Of a stretch of 64,000 nt of DNA, positions 1 through 7,684 are shown in pieces. Source of the stretch: Bacteroidia bacterium. GTDB taxonomy: Bacteria > Bacteroidota > Bacteroidia > SXHM01. A model generated the notes under the pieces. It saw only the letters and a program-made list of their open reading frames with translations, did not search any database and was not told the DNA's origin. A program made the translations under genes and the position numbers. The stretch lies in contig JAJVIC010000009.1 of assembly GCA_022072225.1 (NCBI GenBank), forward strand, positions 1 to 64,000, written 5' to 3'. Each line of letters begins with the position of its first letter. The stretch's first letter is position 1.

Positions 1-287
1 ATGGTTTGTGCTTCTCGTTCGGTTTCAATAAGTTTTCTGTCTTTGAGTTTTCTCAAGTGTTGTGAAACTGCTGAAATTGTCATACCGAGAATGTCGCTTA
101 TATCACAAACACAAAGTCGTTTTTCTTCATAGAGCAGAAATAGAATTTTCAGTCTTACGTTGTTTCCTGCCAATTCAAGTCCGTTCGATAAATAGTCAAA
201 CGAGCCGTTGAGTTCTGAAACTCGGTCTTTACAGCGGTTTATTTGTTTAATGTCCGCTTGTTGTCTTATACAAGAATTGTTGTCCAT
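1..287 (-). CDS. ArsR/SmtB-family metal-responsive repressor (3' end cut by window edge)
   Basis: This is a small winged-helix DNA-binding protein; 95 codons are visible and the C-terminus is lost at the left edge. The reading frame starts at the ATG whose complement is at 285-287. After a charged N-terminus comes LKILFLLYEEKRLCVCDISD, in which CVCD matches the metal-binding cysteine box of helix 3 in ArsR/SmtB proteins. The recognition helix GMTISAVSQHLRKLKDRKLI follows. Family members bind an operator over their own promoter and release it on binding As, Cd, Zn or similar ions. The metal cannot be told from the sequence. Any regulated transporter would lie outside the window to the left. 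Confidence 0.85.
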   Translation of the reverse strand, partial: MDNNSCIRQQADIKQINRCKDRVSELNGSFDYLSNGLELAGNNVRLKILFLLYEEKRLCVCDISDILGMTISAVSQHLRKLKDRKLIETEREAQT

Positions 288-291
288 AGCA

Positions 292-321
292 CAAAGGTAG
301 TCAATTTGTTTATTTAAGCAA
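292..321 (-). promoter_or_regulatory. Promoter of the ArsR gene
   Basis: On the minus strand TTG (319-321) is followed after 19 bases by TACCTTTG (292-299), a good match to the Bacteroidota TTTG / TAnnTTTG promoter. An imperfect palindrome (TTTAAGCA / TGCTAAA) lies just upstream of and across the -33 element and could be the repressor's operator. The -7 element ends only five bases before the ATG, so the transcript would be nearly leaderless. Confidence 0.55.
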
Positions 322-413
322 CTGCTAAAATATAAAATGTCAAAAAGAACCCGATTTTGTCTGACGGGTTGTGTCGTCATAGCCTTGCCACTAACTTGTA
401 TATACCCCTGACG

Positions 414-457
414 TTATCAGGCCTATCCCTCCGTTTTTGGGCGGATAAGCCTGATAA
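414..457. repeat. Long stem-loop of unknown role
   Basis: TTATCAGGC (414-422) pairs with GCCTGATAA (449-457) and TATCC (424-428) with GGATA (443-447), with a single C/A mismatch between them and a 14-base loop. No T-run follows, so it is not a standard terminator. It is flanked by a further short CCTGAT / ATCAGG repeat. Integron-type attC core boxes are not convincing. Confidence 0.6.
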
Positions 458-775
458 ACATCAGGCTTTGTAAATGTAGAGTTTTTTTAATTTATATGTC
501 CAAAATATCAAAAGGAATTAATTAGCGTTTATTAAACTTTCCTAAAAACATTTCCAATCCCCATTTTTTAATTTGCCATTTACCCAAACACTTTTAGTTT
601 TGCATTGGTTACAAACTGATTATTACCAATCACTCCAATTCTCCGGCATAGCGTAACACTTTTACTCTATTCATTTTTAAACCGGTTTCTGTTAGTATAA
701 TTTTATGTATTTTAGCTGTCAGCTTTTGTTGTTCATTGAAACAAGTTTGCTGTCGGTTTACAGATAAATGGGATT

Positions 776-1027
776 ATCCCGAAGGAAATCCGGAATAGCT
801 CACAGGAAAAGCGGAAAGTCCTGAGGGAAAAGAGGCAGTTCCTTGGGGAAAATAAGATTATCCCACGGGGAAAGCAGAAATACCCTCAGGAAGTGCGGAA
901 CTTCCCACGGGAAATTCGGAATTTCCCACGGGAAAAGATAAAAATCCCATGGGAAAAGCAGCATATCCCGCAGGTAAATCGGAAATACCGGAGGGCTGGT
1001 GTAACAAACCCTCAGGAAAAGAAGAAA
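776..1027. repeat. 21-bp tandem palindromic array 1 (12 units)
   Basis: Twelve consecutive units of exactly 21 bp start at 776, 797, 818, 839, 860, 881, 902, 923, 944, 965, 986 and 1007. The best units (902, 923) contain TTCCCACGGGAA, a dyad of 5-base arms around a 4-base centre (TTTCC / GGAAA in the 923 unit), followed by a 7-base purine-rich linker such as TTCGGAA. The outer units are more degenerate and the array fades into GA-rich sequence after 1027. The period is a multiple of three, so open frames result (a minus-strand frame gives a heptad ending FPVG), but these look like by-products. The array ends 107 bases before the start codon of the fibronectin-III-like gene. Confidence 0.9.
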
Positions 1028-1134
1028 AGACAGAAAGAAAAGGACAAAAGACAGTAAGCAAATGGATTAATTCATTTACTGCAGCATTAAAAACTCAGTT
1101 AATCGTTATTTATTAATATCAAAAACTAAAAGTA

Positions 1135-1770
1135 ATGAAAAAGAAATGGGTAGTAACACAAAAATTAAAGACAAAAACAGCAATTGCTTTAAAAGAATAC
1201 AGTAGTCAGGTATTGGGGATGCTGGCTTCCAGTATTTATTTTAATCCCCCCAACCATGTACCCTTTGCTCCTTCGCTGGCAACGGCACTATCCAACAATG
1301 ATGCGTTGCATGATGCGCTTTCGTCCGTTAATGGAGGCATTATTAAAACCAATGCCGTACGCCTGGCCAAAGAAGCCGTTGAAAATGACCTTGATCTCTT
1401 AGGCATGTTTGTACAGATCATCGCGAACCAGCCTGCCAATAAAACGATTGGTGATGTTATTATCCATGATGCAGGCATGGAGTTCAAAAAAACAGTGCAG
1501 ACAAAGCCGCGCGTGTTTGCAGTAATCAACAACCCTGTGCAGCAAAGCAGTGTTATTGCCCGCGCGGTAAATGCCGGTAAGCGCAGCGCGTATGAGTGGC
1601 AGTATAAGAAAGCGAATGAATCGGTCTATACCGTTGCGCAGATAACACTTCAGGCCTCTTACACGTTCCGTAATCTGGTTAGCGGAACACGCTACCACTT
1701 CCGCGTAAAAACCATTACCGCAAAAGGAACTGTGAATATGAGCAATGAGTTGGAGCTGGTGGTGCTGTAA
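1135..1770 (+). CDS. Small fibronectin-III-like protein, paralogue 1 (array-associated)
   Basis: This 211-residue protein has no signal peptide or membrane segment. Residues 1-120 form an alpha-helical N-terminal region beginning MKKKWVVTQKLK. Residues about 122-211 look like one fibronectin type III domain: KPRVFAVINNPVQQ, YEWQYKK, then LVSGTRYHFRVKTITAKG and the final LELVVL strand. It is clearly homologous to the protein at 56590-57222, with shared blocks such as GDVIIH-AGME, KPRVFAVIN-PVQQ and SGTRY-FRVKT. The overall plan resembles short fn3 proteins common in Bacteroidota whose function I do not know. The gene stands alone between the 21-bp array and the M43 protease gene. Start chosen: the ATG at 1135, which aligns with the paralogue's start. 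Confidence 0.85.
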   Translation: MKKKWVVTQKLKTKTAIALKEYSSQVLGMLASSIYFNPPNHVPFAPSLATALSNNDALHDALSSVNGGIIKTNAVRLAKEAVENDLDLLGMFVQIIANQPANKTIGDVIIHDAGMEFKKTVQTKPRVFAVINNPVQQSSVIARAVNAGKRSAYEWQYKKANESVYTVAQITLQASYTFRNLVSGTRYHFRVKTITAKGTVNMSNELELVVL

Positions 1771-1879
1771 ATTCAGCGTGTTTGTTTTTTGCGGGCGGGC
1801 ATTCAATGTGTAAAAGCGTAATTTCAGTAAAATAATTCCTCGCTGCCTCAGCAGCAAATCTCATTTTCCTGAATTTTCC

Positions 1880-1887
1880 TAAGTTTG
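1880..1887 (+). promoter_or_regulatory. Possible -7 element upstream of the M43 protease gene
   Basis: TAAGTTTG matches the Bacteroidota TAnnTTTG element and lies 24 bases before the ATG. No clear -33 TTG is seen at the expected distance, so this is a weak call. Confidence 0.35.
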
Positions 1888-1910
1888 TTTAACCCCTTAT
1901 AAACAAGCCC

Positions 1911-4328
1911 ATGAGAAATCTTTACTCCTCTCTTACGGTTGCACTTTGTTTTTTGCTTTCCGTAACAATGTATGCCCAAACCACCTCGCGTTGCGCTGCC
2001 GATGAGTACAATACTTTGTTGAGCAAAAAGCACCCAGAAGCCGAAGCAAACCGCAAAGCCCTGGAAAATGAATACTACAAATTTGTTACAAGTCCCAAAG
2101 AAAAAAGCACCTCAACCGGAACCAAATACGTAATACCGGTAGTGGTGCATGTTATCCATCGCCCCCAGGATGTAAACCCCGGAACAGTATCCAATGTTTC
2201 GGATGAGCGGATAGCACAACAGATAGCAATACTCAATCAGGACTACCGCAATTTTGGAGGCAGCAATTTCAGCAGTGATGCTGTTGATACACAGATTGAA
2301 TTTCAGCTCGCTAAAAAAGACCCCTATGGTAATTGCCACAGCGGAATCATTCGCAGAGCTTCGCTGCTCTCCATCAACCATGATAATGAAACCCAGGAAG
2401 CGGCCCTCAAAGCACTCAGCCACTGGCCCAACAGCCGCTACCTTAACCTCTATGTAATTCATTCCATGAGTGCTTTCGGCTATGCTACCTTCCCCTGGAA
2501 TATCGGTATTCCGGCTTTAGATACCTTAGATGGCGTTGTTATCCGCTACGATGCCTTTGGTTTAAGCGGAAACGGAAATATAGCCCTGGGAAGAACCGCC
2601 ACCCACGAAGTAGGTCACTGGCTGGGCCTGCATCATACCTTTAAATCCGATTCAATTCCGGGCGGTGAATTTTATTGTCAGAACGATTCATGTTTAAAAC
2701 AAAACGACAAGGTGTGCGATACACCGCCTACCAACGGCCCAAGAGATGTAGATGCAGCCTGCATTCCCGTTCCTAATACCTGTGATGCAGATGATGATGA
2801 TTTATCGCTCAACAACCCATTCCGCCCGGTTGGAAACGGGGGAGCAGGCGATCAGAATGACATGATAGAAAACTACATGGACTACTCCAGTGATTCCTGC
2901 ATGAATATGTTTACAGCCGGACAACTCACGCGCATGGAGTTTTTCATTAACAATGCCCGAAGTTCAATCTGGTCGCCCGATAATCAGGAGAGTGCAGGCT
3001 TGCGTGGCTTAACACATGATTTCGATTCCGTGCAGGTAAATGTAGGACTCAATGGAAAAGTTACAGCTATATGTGAGTGGAATGGAAAGCTCATCATTGC
3101 CGGTGATTTTACTTCTGCCGATGGTGTTGCCTGTAACAGAATTATAGCATGGAACGGCACTTCGTTTGAAACACTTAACAATGTGCCTGCCAACATGAAC
3201 GGAATAACCTGCATGGCTGCCTACAAAGGAAAACTGTATGTAGGCGGAACATTTACCCTTGTTAATGTAGCCAACTACCTCGCAAATTATGACGGAACAA
3301 ATTGGGATAACCTCTGCAGCAACACCGATTACCGAAGCACCAGCGATCCCGTGCGTTCACTCTGGGTTTACAAAAATCTGTTGTATGTAGGCGGTGATTT
3401 CGGAACCGTAAATGCACTGCAACTCAGCGCAAGCCGCATCGCCACCTTTGATGGCGATACCACCTGGGCAGCATTGGGAACGGGCTTAACCGGAAACTCA
3501 GCATCCTGCTATGCCATGACTGTTTATGAAGACAAACTTGTTTTGGGAGGGAGATTTACAAGTGCCAATGGTGTTGCCTGCGATAAAGTAGTGTTCTGGA
3601 ATGGTTCCGCATTTTCATCGCCCAGCACCGGAGCCAACAATGTAAGCAGCGGAAGACTCAACTGCCTCTATTCCTACGAAGATAAACTCTACACAGGCGG
3701 TGACTACTCCAGCATTGGCGGCAACCTGCTCAGCGGACTAACAGAATATAACGGCACCGCATGGGCAACAAATACTTCCTCCTTTCTTGGCTTCAATCGT
3801 TTTGCTTTAGAACAGTTCAACGGATATCTTTGGGTAGGCGGCAACATTTCCGACTTCGGTGAAGATCTGCAACACATTTACCTCTGGGACGCGGCAGCCA
3901 ATGATTATTGGGAAGTATCTTCCGAGTACAGAGGCTTTGATAGTCCTGTTCTCTGCATGACACAGTATAAAGGTGAGCTCTACATCGGTGGTGAATTCAC
4001 AGTGTTGGAAGGCATGAATGGTTTCCCTAATAAGAATGTAAACTACATCACCAAAGTAAAAACCGTTTGCACCGACCCATTTCCGGTTGATGTTGATGCG
4101 CACGAACGGAATTCAGCTTTCAAACTCTATCCCAACCCCGCAAGCAATATACTCACCATCGAAAACGCGGGGAAAGAAATTCGGGTATTTAATGTTACAG
4201 GTAATGAGGTACTGTCGCACAACTATTATTCCCAAAGCAACAAAGTGCAGTTAGATGTATCCGGTTTTTCTGCCGGAATATATTTTATACAATCAGGCAG
4301 CCAAACGGAGAAGTTTGTAAAGCAGTAG
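1911..4328 (+). CDS. Secreted M43-family zinc metalloprotease with beta-propeller-like repeats and T9SS tail
   Basis: This 805-residue secreted protease has a signal peptide ending near MYAQ (residues 1-23). The catalytic domain of the pappalysin/M43 family covers about residues 50-350. It carries the metzincin zinc motif HEVGHWLGLHH at residues 232-242 and the Met-turn ENYMDYS around Met323. Cysteine-rich loops (C-X-N-D-S-C, CDTPPTNGP) lie between them, as is usual for the family. Residues about 370-720 hold repeated units of the form LYVGGxFTxxxG...W-G, consistent with a propeller or kelch-like fold. The last 70 residues form a type A T9SS sorting domain (KLYPNPASNILTIEN to EKFVKQ), so it should be exported through the outer membrane and be cell-bound or released. 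The substrate is unknown. Confidence 0.93.
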   Translation: MRNLYSSLTVALCFLLSVTMYAQTTSRCAADEYNTLLSKKHPEAEANRKALENEYYKFVTSPKEKSTSTGTKYVIPVVVHVIHRPQDVNPGTVSNVSDERIAQQIAILNQDYRNFGGSNFSSDAVDTQIEFQLAKKDPYGNCHSGIIRRASLLSINHDNETQEAALKALSHWPNSRYLNLYVIHSMSAFGYATFPWNIGIPALDTLDGVVIRYDAFGLSGNGNIALGRTATHEVGHWLGLHHTFKSDSIPGGEFYCQNDSCLKQNDKVCDTPPTNGPRDVDAACIPVPNTCDADDDDLSLNNPFRPVGNGGAGDQNDMIENYMDYSSDSCMNMFTAGQLTRMEFFINNARSSIWSPDNQESAGLRGLTHDFDSVQVNVGLNGKVTAICEWNGKLIIAGDFTSADGVACNRIIAWNGTSFETLNNVPANMNGITCMAAYKGKLYVGGTFTLVNVANYLANYDGTNWDNLCSNTDYRSTSDPVRSLWVYKNLLYVGGDFGTVNALQLSASRIATFDGDTTWAALGTGLTGNSASCYAMTVYEDKLVLGGRFTSANGVACDKVVFWNGSAFSSPSTGANNVSSGRLNCLYSYEDKLYTGGDYSSIGGNLLSGLTEYNGTAWATNTSSFLGFNRFALEQFNGYLWVGGNISDFGEDLQHIYLWDAAANDYWEVSSEYRGFDSPVLCMTQYKGELYIGGEFTVLEGMNGFPNKNVNYITKVKTVCTDPFPVDVDAHERNSAFKLYPNPASNILTIENAGKEIRVFNVTGNEVLSHNYYSQSNKVQLDVSGFSAGIYFIQSGSQTEKFVKQ

Positions 4329-4347
4329 AATCAAAGAGCTAGTTGTC

Positions 4348-4384
4348 ACAGAGGCACGGAAGATTTTTCTCCCTGCCTCTGTGG
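4348..4384. repeat. Intergenic inverted repeat
   Basis: CACAGAGGCA (4348-4357) and TGCCTCTGTG (4375-4384) are perfect 10-base arms around a 17-base loop. No T-run follows in either direction, so it looks like a dispersed intergenic palindrome rather than a terminator. Confidence 0.6.
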
Positions 4385-4417
4385 TGAAAAAAACTATTTT
4401 TACCCGACAAAACCCTG

Positions 4418-5878
4418 ATGAAAAAAATACTCATTCTCCTTCTTGCTGCTGTTGTGGTGCTTGCTGGCGTTCTCCTTTTCAACACTTTATCGTTTCATTC
4501 AAAGCAACTGAAAGCACAAGCCGTTCCGCTTTATCCAACCGATGATGCCGTTGTTCAGCGACTGAGCCGGGCTATACAATTCCAAACCGTTTCGTACCAG
4601 GATTCGGGAAAGATGGACACAAGCGCTTTCAACGGCTTGCATCGTTTTCTTAAAACATCTTTTCCGCTTGTTGATTCACTGCTTACGCTTGAAAAAATAA
4701 ATACCTACAGTTTGTTATACAAATGGCAGGGAAGCAATCCTGCGTTAAAACCGATATTGTTAATGGCGCATCAGGATGTGGTACCTGTTGACCCGCTTAC
4801 CCTTCCCGGCTGGGCACATCCTCCTTTCGCAGGTGTGGTAAAAGACGGTTTTATTTTCGGCCGCGGTGCATTGGATATAAAGAGCGGAATTACCTCGCAA
4901 TTGGAAGCGGTGGAGTTTTTACTGAAACAGAATTTTAAACCCGCGCGCACCGTTTACCTTGCCTACGGACACGATGAAGAAATAGGAGGGCGACAGGGAG
5001 CGCTTCAAATTGCCAACCATCTTGAGCAACAACATGTAGAACTCGAATATGTGTTGGACGAAGGAGGTTCCATCATCAGCGGAATAGTTCCCGGAGTGGA
5101 GAAGCCCGTTGCCATTATCGGCATTGCCGAAAAAGGATATGTAAGCCTTGAACTCAGCGTGGAAGAAGAAGGCGGACATAGCTCCATGCCGCCAAAACAA
5201 AGTGCCATCGGTATTTTAAGTGCTGCCATTACAAAGCTTGAAACACACCCTTTCCCCACTCAAATGGATGGAGCAGGCTCGGTGCTTTTTGATTATGTAG
5301 GCCCTGAAATGGATTTTGGAATGCGCCTTGTTTTCGCCAACCGTTGGTTGTTTGGTCCTGTTATTGAAAGTCAGCTCGACAAAAAAAATTCAACACGTGC
5401 TTCTATGCATACCACAACGGCTGCAACAATTTTCAAAAGCGGTGAAAAAGAAAATGTACTTCCTATAAAAGCGTATGCTGTTGTAAATTTCCGCATCATG
5501 CCGGGCGATAGCGTGCAAGGTGTTATTGATTATGTAAAAAAAGTTGTCAATGATCAGCGTATAACTGTAGCAACTACCAATCAGGAGCCCGATGAACCGT
5601 CAGGAGTTTCAGACCTCCATTCAGAAGCTTTTAAAATGGTGCATCAAACAACAGCAGAAGTTTTTCCTGATGTATTAGTAGCTCCTTATTTAGTTTTGGG
5701 AGCAACCGATTCAAAACATTATAAGAACCTTACCAAAAACATTTTCCGCTTTGAGCCCACCCGCCTGGATGATGCCGATTTAAAACGTATTCACGGAACA
5801 GACGAACGTATTTCAATAGAGAGTTATAAAGAAACCATCAGTTTTTATATACAGTTAATTAAGAATTCAAATCCATAA
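4418..5878 (+). CDS. M20-family metallopeptidase (carboxypeptidase S / PM20D1-like)
   Basis: This 486-residue di-zinc peptidase probably hydrolyses short peptides or N-acyl amino acids. A single hydrophobic helix (residues 3-22) anchors or exports it. The metal site is intact: H118 in LLMAHQDVVPVD, the bridging aspartate D153 in GRGALDIKSG, the catalytic glutamate pair E187-E188 in YGHDEEIGG, then the DEGG segment and a final histidine in ATDSKHYKN. The length fits PM20D1/CPS1-like members. It follows the M43 gene in the same direction 89 bases downstream, across the palindrome. The exact substrate is not predictable from the sequence. Confidence 0.9.
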   Translation: MKKILILLLAAVVVLAGVLLFNTLSFHSKQLKAQAVPLYPTDDAVVQRLSRAIQFQTVSYQDSGKMDTSAFNGLHRFLKTSFPLVDSLLTLEKINTYSLLYKWQGSNPALKPILLMAHQDVVPVDPLTLPGWAHPPFAGVVKDGFIFGRGALDIKSGITSQLEAVEFLLKQNFKPARTVYLAYGHDEEIGGRQGALQIANHLEQQHVELEYVLDEGGSIISGIVPGVEKPVAIIGIAEKGYVSLELSVEEEGGHSSMPPKQSAIGILSAAITKLETHPFPTQMDGAGSVLFDYVGPEMDFGMRLVFANRWLFGPVIESQLDKKNSTRASMHTTTAATIFKSGEKENVLPIKAYAVVNFRIMPGDSVQGVIDYVKKVVNDQRITVATTNQEPDEPSGVSDLHSEAFKMVHQTTAEVFPDVLVAPYLVLGATDSKHYKNLTKNIFRFEPTRLDDADLKRIHGTDERISIESYKETISFYIQLIKNSNP

Positions 5879-5894
5879 ACCGAGCGTCACCCTT

Positions 5895-5919
5895 GTCACC
5901 CTGAGCGTAGTCGAAGGGC
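5895..5919. repeat. Dispersed repeat, half copy (CACCCTGAGCGTAGTCGAAG)
   Basis: This is one arm of the palindromic element that is complete at 6581-6641. A closely similar sequence occurs inside the coding sequence at about 57573-57600. Confidence 0.7.
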
Positions 5920-6002
5920 CATATCAACACTGGGCTATACAAAACTAATAAACCAAACAAATGAACTACTCTCACGAATTCCAAATCTTTAAAATTATTA
6001 CC

Positions 6003-6578
6003 ATGAGTAAAAACCTAATTCTGTTCTTACCGCTTGCACTTCTCCTCTCGTGCAAAGAACAACCCAAGCAAGCTGAAACCACCGCAACACCAGCCACACA
6101 ATCCGGCTGGACAAAGCCCGCCATCTATTCGCTGGATGCACCCACTACCTATTATGATGATGTGGAAGACACTGATTTTTCGGATTACTCAAAATTGATT
6201 TACGAAATTTTTGAGCAGGTATATGCCGGAAAATTGCAGGCCTACAATTTTATGGACGGAACTCCTTTAAGCATTGACGATGTAAAGAAGGCTTCCAACT
6301 TTACCGATACCGTTTATGTTGAAAATCCGGAGACAGAAGTTCTGGAAATGAAAATAGTTCAGAACGAATTAGACAAAAACATTATCTCCATCAAGCTGAA
6401 AGAAACCTGGCATTTCAACAAAGAAACCCTGCAGTTGGAAAAACGTGTGTTGGGCGCAGCGCCCCGCATGGCAGTGATTGAACCCGAAACGGGGCAGATA
6501 AAAGGCTACACACCTATATTCTGGGTCTTTTTTGATAAGCAAGCCGAAGAGCAATTTAAAAAACAGTTTAACTCTTAA
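6003..6578 (+). CDS. GldN/PorN-like lipoprotein
   Basis: This 191-residue lipoprotein starts at the ATG at 6003, which gives a proper SPII signal (MSKNLILFLPLALLLSCKEQ, lipid-attachment Cys17). An in-frame ATG 14 codons earlier would bury that signal. The core resembles GldN/PorN, a periplasmic T9SS motor component. Points of similarity are an early YDDVEDTDFSDYSKLIYEIF segment, a VYAGKLQAY block, and the late IKLKETWHFNKE, RVLGAAPR and TPIFWVFFD blocks, which match the GldN 'IKEDW-FD-', 'I-G--P' and 'LFW-YF' positions. It stands apart from any gldKLM genes and is shorter than canonical GldN, so it may be a paralogue with another role. The family assignment is from memory of motifs. Confidence 0.6.
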   Translation: MSKNLILFLPLALLLSCKEQPKQAETTATPATQSGWTKPAIYSLDAPTTYYDDVEDTDFSDYSKLIYEIFEQVYAGKLQAYNFMDGTPLSIDDVKKASNFTDTVYVENPETEVLEMKIVQNELDKNIISIKLKETWHFNKETLQLEKRVLGAAPRMAVIEPETGQIKGYTPIFWVFFDKQAEEQFKKQFNS

Positions 6579-6580
6579 TT

Positions 6581-6641
6581 GTCACGCTGAGCGTAGTCGA
6601 AGCGCTTTATAATTAATTGCTTCGACTAAGCTCAGCATGAC
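6581..6641. repeat. Dispersed palindromic element, full copy
   Basis: A left arm starting GTCACGCTGAGCGTAGTCGA (6581-6603) pairs with a right arm ending CTAAGCTCAGCATGAC (6619-6641) around a 15-base AT-rich loop. Arms are about 23 bases with few mismatches. It fills nearly the whole gap between two genes and could fold in RNA as a hairpin. It is a typical intergenic repeat family. Confidence 0.75.
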
Positions 6642-6650
6642 AGAACTACT

Positions 6651-7598
6651 ATGAAGCATTTATTCTTTCTTCTCACATTATCAATTATCAATTATCAATT
6701 CTCTGTTGCTCAGAATGCTTTCAAAGTAATTCCCCTCGGTGTAAAAGGCGGATTGGATGAGAGCAACCTGAGTGCCTACCTTGTTGCGCCTGCCGAATCC
6801 GATAACTACATTTGTTTAGATGCCGGCACCATCCGCACCGGAATTGAGAAAGCGAAAAGCAATAAACTGTTCAAAACCACTTCCGAAAATTTTCTGAAAA
6901 ACAACCTGAAGGCCTATCTTATTTCTCATGCACACCTTGACCATGTTTCGGGGCTTGTGCTGAATTCAGTAGATGATACGGTTAAAAATATTTACGCGCT
7001 TCCTTTTACGATTGATTATTTACAAAAGCATTATTTCAACTGGAAAAGCTGGCCCAACTTAGGCAGCGATGGCGATAGCCCCGCGCTGAATAAATACCGT
7101 TATAAATTCTTAGTACCCGCTGCAGAAGCACAAATTGAAAACACCGCACTTTCAGTTAAACCTTTTCTGCTCAGTCATTCCAATCATTACCAAAGCACCG
7201 CTTTTCTATTGCGTAACAATGATAATTACATGCTTTATTTTGGTGATACAGGCGCAGATGAAGTAGAGAAATCAGACAAAATGGAACAGGTTTGGAAAAC
7301 AATTGCACCCTTGGTAAAAGAGAAAAAGCTGAAAGCCATTTTTCTGGAAGTTTCTTTTCCTGATGAAACAGCAGACGAAAAACTTTACGGACATCTGAAT
7401 CCGAAATGGTTTTATAAAGAGATGGAAACCCTTGCCAAACTTGCCGGAAAAGATGCGCTGAAAGAATTGAATGTAATCATTACACACATGAAACCAACGG
7501 GCAATAATGAAGAAATGATTAAGAAACAGGTAAGCGAACAGAACAAATACAGGCTGAATCTTATTTTCGCAGAGCAAGGGGTGTTGTACAATTTTTAG
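6651..7598 (+). CDS. Class II 3',5'-cyclic-nucleotide phosphodiesterase, secreted
   Basis: This 315-residue metallo-beta-lactamase-fold hydrolase is of the class II cAMP phosphodiesterase type (PDE1/CpdP family). A signal peptide ends around SVAQ (residues 1-20). The metal motif HAHLDH is followed by VSGL as in this family. Further signature blocks are FLLSHSNHYQSTAFLL, YFGDTGADEVE, IFLEVSFPD, LYGHLNP and VIITHMKPTG. It would hydrolyse cyclic nucleotides in the periplasm or outside the cell. The end of the signal-peptide coding region is made of short TCAATTA direct repeats, which is odd but in frame. Confidence 0.88.
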   Translation: MKHLFFLLTLSIINYQFSVAQNAFKVIPLGVKGGLDESNLSAYLVAPAESDNYICLDAGTIRTGIEKAKSNKLFKTTSENFLKNNLKAYLISHAHLDHVSGLVLNSVDDTVKNIYALPFTIDYLQKHYFNWKSWPNLGSDGDSPALNKYRYKFLVPAAEAQIENTALSVKPFLLSHSNHYQSTAFLLRNNDNYMLYFGDTGADEVEKSDKMEQVWKTIAPLVKEKKLKAIFLEVSFPDETADEKLYGHLNPKWFYKEMETLAKLAGKDALKELNVIITHMKPTGNNEEMIKKQVSEQNKYRLNLIFAEQGVLYNF

Positions 7599-7608
7599 AA
7601 AATGAAAC

Positions 7609-7667
7609 GTCACCCTGAACTTGTTTCAGGGTCTTATGATGAGATGCTGAAACGAGTTCAGCATGAC
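7609..7667. repeat. Dispersed palindromic element (GTCACCCTGAAC family)
   Basis: Imperfect inverted arms run from GTCACCCTGAAC (7609) to GAGTTCAGCATGAC (ending 7667), with about 22 paired bases and a loop near 7636. It belongs to the intergenic palindrome type seen at 6581, with different arm sequence. It lies between the phosphodiesterase and GH28 genes. Confidence 0.7.
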
Positions 7668-7684
7668 TATAATAAATAACTACC

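Larger units (their letters stand above)
288..775. other. Gene-free stretch between ArsR gene and tandem array
   Basis: No credible coding sequence is seen on either strand. The stretch is AT-rich and holds the ArsR promoter at its left end and one strong stem-loop at 414-457. Together with the array at 776-1027 and the 107-base leader behind it, this makes an 847-base gene-free region. Confidence 0.6.

Noticed and set aside
776-1027. CRISPR array
   Set aside because: Repeats are contiguous 21-bp units with no unique spacers and no cas genes nearby. The same holds for 56232-56546.
858-1061. Minus-strand frame through array 1 with FPVG heptads
   Set aside because: Same reason: the frame follows from the period, and half the units are too degenerate for a real protein repeat.
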